Part shown: positions 59,276 to 64,000 of the stretch, piece after piece
How positions within the stretch are numbered: position 1 is the first letter of the stretch
How the letters are laid out: each line of letters begins with the position of its first letter
Assembly: GCF_009931115.1 (NCBI RefSeq)
Contig: NZ_CP047491.1
Coordinates: forward strand, 248,001 to 312,000
Reading direction: 5' to 3'
DNA length: 64,000 bases
Origin: Microbulbifer hydrolyticus
GTDB lineage: Bacteria > Pseudomonadota > Gammaproteobacteria > Pseudomonadales > Cellvibrionaceae
Notes under the pieces: generated by a model
Databases searched by the model: none
What the model was told of the DNA's origin: nothing
Seen by the model: only the letters and a program-made list of their open reading frames with translations
Translations under genes and position numbers: made by a program

Positions 59276-60442
59276 TCACCCCCCCAGCGGGGGCTTCGGT
59301 TCACTGCGCGGACAGTCTTTTGTCCAGTTGCGCGTTGCCCTCCGGGCTTGCCTGAACTCCGACTGGGTCATCCCGGCTTTAAGCAAGGTGCCCTTCAATT
59401 CGTAACCCCGTACCTCCTTGTCATGCGGATTCGGAAATTTCACTTTCTCTCCGTTGTCGATTTTGTAATATTCATGGTCTGACCGGGGCTCTTTTTCACC
59501 CCCGAGGTATCGCTCGATGAAATGCCGAAACTCCTTGAGCTGCGGCCCCTGAAAAGGCTGAATTCGCTCTGCGTAACCCGTTGTCTTCAAAACGTATATA
59601 GGACATTTCTGATGACCGACCGCAGGATGACGCGCGTACACCGGCCGAATGCTGGGGCCAATCTCCGCACTACCGCCTCTCGCTATGAGCGGCTTTGCGG
59701 TGAGGGCATCCAGGCCATTTACGACAGCCGCTGCTAACCAACCTTCCCTTTTCGCTCGTTCTCGAGGGTTAAAAGTGAAATCGCTATAAGGCGGTGGACT
59801 TTCCTGAAATAAAGTTTTGATCAGTCGGCCCGCCCTGCTGCCATCACTTAACTTTCGAGATCGCAGTCGCGAGTAAGCATAGTGATTCGCAAGGCTTTCT
59901 TCGTAATCGTAGGGGGTTAAACAAACAATGCGGCGACGATCCAGATAATACTCGTAGCGCTTGATTTGATTACAGGTAGGCAATACTTCCTGCCCAAGCG
60001 CCCACACATCTATCCAGAAGTGATAGCGCTCGTGTGCAACAAGGGTATCGATCGCCAGTTTACGCAACTCATCCTGCGGAAGACCTGCCGCCGCTACATA
60101 TTCTGCTTCAATCGCGCCAATACCCGCGTCAATCAGAAAAATTCCCCATCTGCCTCGAAAGGGCGGCCGATCTCGAAAACGAAAGGACTTATAGAACGCC
60201 AGAACATCAATACCACTCTCCCGGTATGCCTTACGTCCAGCTTCGATATCTTCTTCAGCCAATGCTCCATCGGGAAAAGGTGAGGACTCAGTATTGATTT
60301 CAAAGATTTCTCCCTCAATATCTGCGCCGCCAAGGGGAAAAGTTGTAGTCTCCAGATCGTCCGGCAGGGGCGGGCGCTTTGAATCCTCCTTCAATTCCTT
60401 GAGCCAAGGCTCCACAACTTCCGCAAAATCAGTACTCGCCAT
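59276..60442 (-). CDS. zincin-like protease with C-terminal HicA-like domain
   Basis: 388 residues. TLVAHERYHFWIDVWALG has a HExxH zinc motif (137-141), and YEESLANHYAYSRL 45 residues later supplies a possible third ligand Glu. The C-terminal 75 residues, DHEYYKIDNGEKVKFPNP and ELKGTLLKAGMTQSEF, look like HicA toxins (dsRBD fold, one His). It is directly followed by the hsdR start, so it probably belonged to a type I restriction operon. A protease-toxin fusion is the simplest reading, but neither activity is proven. AGAGG precedes the ATG by ten bases. Confidence 0.65.
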   Translation of the reverse strand: MASTDFAEVVEPWLKELKEDSKRPPLPDDLETTTFPLGGADIEGEIFEINTESSPFPDGALAEEDIEAGRKAYRESGIDVLAFYKSFRFRDRPPFRGRWGIFLIDAGIGAIEAEYVAAAGLPQDELRKLAIDTLVAHERYHFWIDVWALGQEVLPTCNQIKRYEYYLDRRRIVCLTPYDYEESLANHYAYSRLRSRKLSDGSRAGRLIKTLFQESPPPYSDFTFNPRERAKREGWLAAAVVNGLDALTAKPLIARGGSAEIGPSIRPVYARHPAVGHQKCPIYVLKTTGYAERIQPFQGPQLKEFRHFIERYLGGEKEPRSDHEYYKIDNGEKVKFPNPHDKEVRGYELKGTLLKAGMTQSEFRQARRATRNWTKDCPRSEPKPPLGG

Positions 60443-60539
60443 CTAGCTATCGCCTCTCTCTGGCATGAAGCTATACATCTTCTAAAGAACTTCCCGTCGT
60501 AGCTGGCCGATCAGCTTCAGTAATGCCTTGAGGGTGGTA

Positions 60540-60715
60540 AGGGCAGACGGCCAGATTCAGGAACACTACCCCATTTTTACCCCGCATGTTTGAATATATG
60601 CCGGAAATCATCTATGAACTACTGTCGGAAAGCAGCAGTCTAGCTAATGGCGGTGCGGTTCTGGCTGCATACGGAAAGATTCACCCTACGGACATGGATG
60701 ATTATGAGCGAGGAG
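60540..60715 (+). pseudogene. 3' fragment of a second DUF2779 gene
   Basis: About 175 bases match the DUF2779 gene from 50350 on: GGCCAGATTCAGGA, then MFEYMPEIIYELLSESSSLANG and AAYGKIHPTDMDDYER compared with MFEGMPENLDELLSESDSLANG and AAYAKIQSTEMGDYER. The match is lost before the final DEDD motif. No start or upstream part is present. It shows that this second island once had a relative of the gene at 48624. Confidence 0.8.
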
Positions 60716-60754
60716 CTACCCCGCAACTACGAAGACTTCTAAAAAGAGGTATCG

Positions 60755-60910
60755 TGTGCCAAAGGTCTGATCAGTCCAAGCGCAGGAAGTAGAGCCCCGA
60801 GTTCAAGCGTGAGGCCGACGAGTAGACTTGCCATCTAGGCGTGACTAGCCGGAAAAAGGCTCTGGAACTCAGTATGAATCCCGATTCTCTCCCGCTGGCG
60901 CCGAGAGGCC
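60755..60910 (+). mobile_element. IS3-type orfA remnant
   Basis: SDQSKRRK, stop, SPEFKREADE matches the usual KRRKYSPEFKREAVEL start of IS3-family OrfA apart from the nonsense codon. VTSRKKALELSMNPDSL after a second stop fits the HTH of the same protein. Only about 50 codons remain. Confidence 0.6.
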
Positions 60911-61025
60911 AATGATAGCGCTGCTTAAGCGCGCGGAAACTGGCTGCCGAATGCTAGGGGGTTGGTTACTTACGCAAAAATCGGGTAATGCCATATTGAC
61001 ATCCAGTTATTAAGGAGGGCGGGCA

Positions 61026-61316
61026 ATGCAGCACCAGCGCTATTTCATTGCGTGCGAACAAGTTAAGTGGAAGTTCCAATGCCCACAGCATTGGCAAGAT
61101 TTATCCAAAACCGATAAAGAGAGTATTCGCTATTGCAGCGACTGTCGGAGAAATGTGCACCTCGCTCATAGCGCCTCAGAGTTAAATGACCTGGCGCGTC
61201 AGGGAGCTTGCGTGGCTTGGCCTGGAAATCCTGATGATGAGGCAGAAAAGCAAGGTTATATGGTTATCGGGGAGGTAGATGGCGGCTCTCCTTTTTCACT
61301 AGAGAATGCCAAATGA
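61026..61316 (+). CDS. small zinc-ribbon-like protein
   Basis: 96 residues with a strong AAGGAGGG before the start. The block FQCPQHWQDLSKT, then RYCSDCRRNVHLAHSASEL and GACVAW, recurs in small proteins of unknown function with four Cys that may bind zinc. Its position between decayed sequences and the WYL gene tells little about its role. Confidence 0.65.
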   Translation: MQHQRYFIACEQVKWKFQCPQHWQDLSKTDKESIRYCSDCRRNVHLAHSASELNDLARQGACVAWPGNPDDEAEKQGYMVIGEVDGGSPFSLENAK

Positions 61317-61327
61317 ATGTGGGTCGG

Positions 61328-61386
61328 CTGCCGGAAAAAGAAGGCACTATGCCCACGTATTATCTCCATCCGCAGATGCCGGTAAT
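61328..61386 (+). pseudogene. 5' fragment of a DUF2779 gene
   Basis: This 59-base stretch matches 48602-48660, the ribosome site and first codons of the DUF2779 gene: CTGCCGG, AAAAGAAGG, ATG and CTCCATCCGCAGATGCCGGT align with CTGCCGG, AAAGGAAG, ATG and CTCCATCAGCAGATGCCGGT. It lies after, not before, the 3' fragment at 60540, so both cannot be parts of one undisturbed gene. Confidence 0.7.
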
Positions 61387-62600
61387 GTGCCACTACAACT
61401 TAAATGCTTAGCCTGCACGAGGCTCGCGTATTGGTTGCGAATATCTTGCGTCAAGTCTGCCAGAGGGTCAACCTGCTCATGGCCGAATGCCGGCACTGCC
61501 CGCACCGCCTTGAGTGCCGCCCCAAGGCCCAGTAGCCAGGTCTTGAATTCATAGTTGTACCAGAGCTTATGGATACGGAGTAGCACCCGCGGCACGGCTC
61601 CATGCTGTAGAAATTTATGTTCCGTTAGGTGTTTTTTCTCTTCTTCGGGATGAAACCGCATTTCTGATAGATGAATCGCAACGGGGCCTTCTACTTCCAG
61701 TTCAAGGCGCTCCAGTTCGCCCCAGTTGCCGGGGATACGTGGCTTGACCGCCGGATTGGTATAGTCTATGAATTTTTTACTTTTATAAAGGGTGAAATCA
61801 TCAACGCTGCCTGCGATATCAATATCGATACTGAAGCGATGCAGGGCCATCTCTTCATAGATGCCAGCGTGCTCTTCGGTGGTACATGCGAGGTAACTGA
61901 CCTGCTCACGGCGTACTAGCCGCACCGGAAAATAGATGGTCTTGAGACCATCCTGATAACGTGCCGGGAAACCCATTCCTTCCTCAATTGCCCGCAATGC
62001 CACTTGCTCGTGTAGGCGTAATCGATGAGTATCGGTATTCGGGAATATCCCCGGATAACGGGCAGAGTATCGTAACCTCTTAACGAGATTATCTATTTTC
62101 TGGTTGGTAGTGGTGGATTTGATTAGGCTAACCAAAGCCTTGCGTTCATTCTTTGGGAGAAAGAACTCGTTGAACTTTCCTACCAGTAGCAAGTGAAGGC
62201 GCAGGCTGCGGGGGTGCAATATCTCGGGTTCCTCAGTTAACTTGTAGCGGCGTACTTTTCCCGGTCGATGTAGACCTTTTTCATTTTTATTCTTTTTACT
62301 GCCGACTTCGTTTTTTTTCTGTTCTGCCTTTTGTTCCTTGGAGATCGGCTCAATTTCTTCGTCGTATTCACCCCAGTCATTTACACACACGACGCAGCCA
62401 TGCTCGCTATTGTACTGCCGCAGAAAGGCCTCGGCTTGATCCTTAAGAAGGCGGCGGCTGCTAACACTGGAGAGGCTTGCAGGAGACATGATCTCTTCAA
62501 GGGCTTTACTGAGTCTAAGTCCTTTTGTGCTATCAGCCCTGAAAAGCATCCACAGTAACTTGTACTTGGCCTCCTCATCGAATTCCGCTCTCTTGTCCAT
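61347..62600 (-). CDS. WYL-domain transcriptional regulator
   Basis: 417 residues. An N-terminal helix-turn-helix region (EAKYKLLWMLFRADSTKGLRLSKAL) and a highly charged Lys-rich insert (about 105-130) precede the WYL core at about 210-245 (HEQVALRAIEEGMGFPARY, YFPVRLVRREQVSYLACT). A C-terminal WCX-like part follows (VAIHLSEMRFHPEEEKK, VPRVLLRIHKLWYNYEFKTWLLG). This layout is that of BrxR/CapW-type regulators of defence genes. The last 12-15 residues are encoded antisense over the DUF2779 fragment at 61328, so the natural C-terminus may be lost. A perfect inverted repeat lies between it and the divergent operon. Confidence 0.82.
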   Translation of the reverse strand: MDKRAEFDEEAKYKLLWMLFRADSTKGLRLSKALEEIMSPASLSSVSSRRLLKDQAEAFLRQYNSEHGCVVCVNDWGEYDEEIEPISKEQKAEQKKNEVGSKKNKNEKGLHRPGKVRRYKLTEEPEILHPRSLRLHLLLVGKFNEFFLPKNERKALVSLIKSTTTNQKIDNLVKRLRYSARYPGIFPNTDTHRLRLHEQVALRAIEEGMGFPARYQDGLKTIYFPVRLVRREQVSYLACTTEEHAGIYEEMALHRFSIDIDIAGSVDDFTLYKSKKFIDYTNPAVKPRIPGNWGELERLELEVEGPVAIHLSEMRFHPEEEKKHLTEHKFLQHGAVPRVLLRIHKLWYNYEFKTWLLGLGAALKAVRAVPAFGHEQVDPLADLTQDIRNQYASLVQAKHLSCSGTLPASADGDNTWA

Positions 62601-62661
62601 TCTCCCGTCCCCTCAAATCCGCCGTGCCTTATTAGGATTCCTGTCCCGCAACCCAGAAAGT

Positions 62662-62687
62662 GAACCTACGATTACATCCGTAGGTTC
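62662..62687. promoter_or_regulatory. perfect 9+9 inverted repeat, candidate WYL operator
   Basis: GAACCTACG and CGTAGGTTC are exact inverses eight bases apart, in the divergent region between the WYL gene (start 62600) and the small operon (start 62726). No T-run follows, so a terminator is unlikely. BrxR/CapW-type regulators bind inverted repeats of this kind to silence nearby genes; that link is inferred. Confidence 0.7.
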
Positions 62688-62725
62688 TCCTTGTACTCTG
62701 GATATGTCAAATCGGGAGACACCAA

Positions 62726-62935
62726 ATGAATCGCAAAATCCTCCGTGACCCCAAGGGCCAGCTGTTGGGCTGGATCCAGTCAGACCCGTCCACTGGCCAC
62801 ATACTTGCCTACCGCGCTGGCGGCAATGTGCTTGGCTGGTACATACCCAATTTCGGTCCAGGAGGCCGTACCTTCGACAATAAGGGGCAGCCGCTTGGTC
62901 AGGGCAACCACCTGTCCAGCCTGTTCTACCGCTAA
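62726..62935 (+). CDS. small hypothetical protein, first gene of the WYL-controlled operon
   Basis: 69 residues, Gly-rich: ILRDPKGQLLGWIQSDPSTGH and GGNVLGWYIPNFGPGGRTFDNKGQPLG. The two Gly-rich halves look like short beta-hairpin repeats. Unknown family, but small proteins of this type occur beside defence genes. Followed 29 bases later by the MazG-like gene. Confidence 0.6.
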   Translation: MNRKILRDPKGQLLGWIQSDPSTGHILAYRAGGNVLGWYIPNFGPGGRTFDNKGQPLGQGNHLSSLFYR

Positions 62936-62964
62936 GCCAGCCGCAAGGAAAAGGAGCGCGCATC

Positions 62965-63345
62965 ATGAAGAAAGCCATCCCGCAGAAAGATCTCCCCTTG
63001 AGCGGCTATCTAGAGTCGGTGGACCAATGGATTGCCGGTGTGGGCAGCCAATACTTTGAGCCGCTGACCAACGGCTGCATGCTGTCGGAAGAGGTGGGCG
63101 AGGTAAACCGCCTGCTGTGCCGCCAGTACGGCGAGCAGCGCTACAAGGCCGGTGAGGAGCCTGCCAATTTCCAGCGGGCGCTGGCCGATGAACTGGCGGA
63201 TGTGATGTTTGTTCTCGCTTGTATTGCGAACCAGCAGGGAATAGACCTCACAGATGCGCTGGTGCGCAACCTGCAGAAAAAGAACACCCGCGACCACAGC
63301 CGCTACAGCCAGGCTGAATGCAAGGAGCAAGCCTATGCAGGTTAA
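62965..63345 (+). CDS. MazG-like nucleotide pyrophosphohydrolase
   Basis: 126 residues. The all-alpha NTP-PPase motifs are visible: MLSEEVGEVNRLLCRQYGEQ (ExxE) and LADELADVMFVLACIANQQGI (ExxD). These bind Mg2+ and hydrolyse nucleotides or dNTPs. GGAG precedes the start. The next gene overlaps its 3' end by 11 bases. In defence neighbourhoods MazG-like enzymes may lower nucleotide or alarmone levels. Confidence 0.88.
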   Translation: MKKAIPQKDLPLSGYLESVDQWIAGVGSQYFEPLTNGCMLSEEVGEVNRLLCRQYGEQRYKAGEEPANFQRALADELADVMFVLACIANQQGIDLTDALVRNLQKKNTRDHSRYSQAECKEQAYAG

Positions 63346-63907
63346 ACAGCGCGAATGCCTGCCCGAAGCACTGTTGTTCCGCAATATCGTCATTCGGGAT
63401 GCGGTGGCAGCGGAGTACTACCGCAACGGCGACGACATGACGATCTTCGTCTATGCCAAGGCAGAAAACTGCCTGCTCAATGGCTGCTACCCGCTGAACA
63501 TACCGTACAAGGGCGAGCTCGCGCTCGAACTCGTCTTTACGGGGGTGGATGCCTCTTTCCGGGGAGTGCCCACTGGCCAGCACAGCAATATGCCGATTTT
63601 TGAAGATTTCTTTGAAGGCGACGAGGTGCTGCTATTGCCCTCAGTGATAAGTGAGGGCACTCGGCCACTTGGCCTGCCCTGGCGGCCTGAAGATAAACCA
63701 CGCCCCTACCGGATCTACACCCAGTATGGCTTTTTCGATGACGACGACGGGTACCGCAACCCGCCGACGGCCAGTATCTACTGCAAAGAGCAGTTCCATT
63801 ATGTGCGCAAGGGAATGTCGTTCCACGGTGACTTTCTCTGGGATATCCGCGCCGCTTCAGCCCACGCCTATATCGATTTCGGCCACCCGGAAGTAGCTGC
63901 CTGTTAA
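63335..63907 (+). CDS. hypothetical protein coupled to the MazG-like gene
   Basis: 190 residues from the ATG at 63335, which is preceded by AAGGAG and overlaps the MazG-like stop. No signal peptide. Features: DDMTIFVYAKAENCLLNGCYPLNIP, DFFEGDEVLLLPSVISEGTRPLG, RPYRIYTQYGFFDDDDGYRNPPTAS. Not recognised. It is likely part of the same functional unit. Confidence 0.65.
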   Translation: MQVKQRECLPEALLFRNIVIRDAVAAEYYRNGDDMTIFVYAKAENCLLNGCYPLNIPYKGELALELVFTGVDASFRGVPTGQHSNMPIFEDFFEGDEVLLLPSVISEGTRPLGLPWRPEDKPRPYRIYTQYGFFDDDDGYRNPPTASIYCKEQFHYVRKGMSFHGDFLWDIRAASAHAYIDFGHPEVAAC

Positions 63908-63920
63908 TCGTTGATTTGTG

Positions 63921-63953
63921 CGCCAGTTCACACTTATATTGGGTGAACTGGCG
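63921..63953. repeat. 11-base perfect inverted repeat after the MazG operon
   Basis: CGCCAGTTCAC pairs with GTGAACTGGCG across an 11-base loop, 14 bases after the stop. There is no T-run, so it is a weak terminator or an operator for a gene beyond the window. Confidence 0.5.
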
Positions 63954-64000
63954 GTACCACAATAAAAGCACTCGATAAGAACTTCAAAAACCAGAGATAA

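Overview
The window looks like chromosome from a marine gammaproteobacterium of the Cellvibrionales type (Microbulbifer, Saccharophagus, Teredinibacter relatives). This rests on the GC-rich core genes, the TonB/ExbBD and STN-type TonB-receptor content, an RlmJ with the standard gammaproteobacterial N-terminus, and an integron-like cassette array. The genus is an inference; no rRNA or intact tRNA is present to fix it.

1-31 kb is core-like and secretion-oriented. A LuxR-type regulator runs off the left edge. An eight-gene minus-strand operon (10352 to 1011) encodes a periplasmic protein, two large TPR proteins, a TPR lipoprotein, a small periplasmic protein, ExbB, two ExbD proteins and an AgmX/PglI-type TonB-like protein: an envelope energy-transduction machine. 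Next come ApbE, a Tat-exported DUF1501 protein and two CxxCH proteins on the minus strand. Divergent from them is a plus-strand operon with an HzsA-like haem lipoprotein, two beta-barrel proteins, a TlpA thioredoxin, DUF4266 and DUF3570. ApbE, TlpA, DUF4266 and DUF3570 together suggest an envelope redox system using flavin and haem. rlmJ, a FecA/FecI/FecR-like signalling trio and a DUF1254/DUF1214 protein follow.

31.3-42.2 kb is A+T-richer and made of small genes separated by attC-like sites. The left array (31.3-37.8 kb) has minus-strand cassettes and the right array (39.4-42.2 kb) has plus-strand cassettes. No integron integrase is present. Cassette products include an isoprenylcysteine methyltransferase-like protein, a RraB-like protein, a ClpP-fold lipoprotein and a PIN/NYN-like protein.

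38.3-58.7 kb is bounded by two direct copies of a tRNA 3' end (probably tRNA-Phe) and looks like an integrated island. It holds the right-hand cassettes, a Wadjet-like SMC system (JetD-JetC-JetA-JetB order), a Cas4-like/DEDD nuclease (DUF2779), a DUF429-like RNase H-fold protein, and an overlapping three-gene operon of an unknown protein, a phospholipase-D-fold nuclease and a 1231-residue SNF2-type helicase. This last operon is the best candidate here for a poorly described anti-phage system.

58.7-64 kb looks like a second, decayed island at the same tRNA site. It has a broken hsdR, a zincin-HicA-like fusion gene, fragments of a second DUF2779 gene, IS3-type remnants, a WYL-domain regulator with a perfect inverted-repeat candidate operator, and a small operon with a MazG-like pyrophosphohydrolase.
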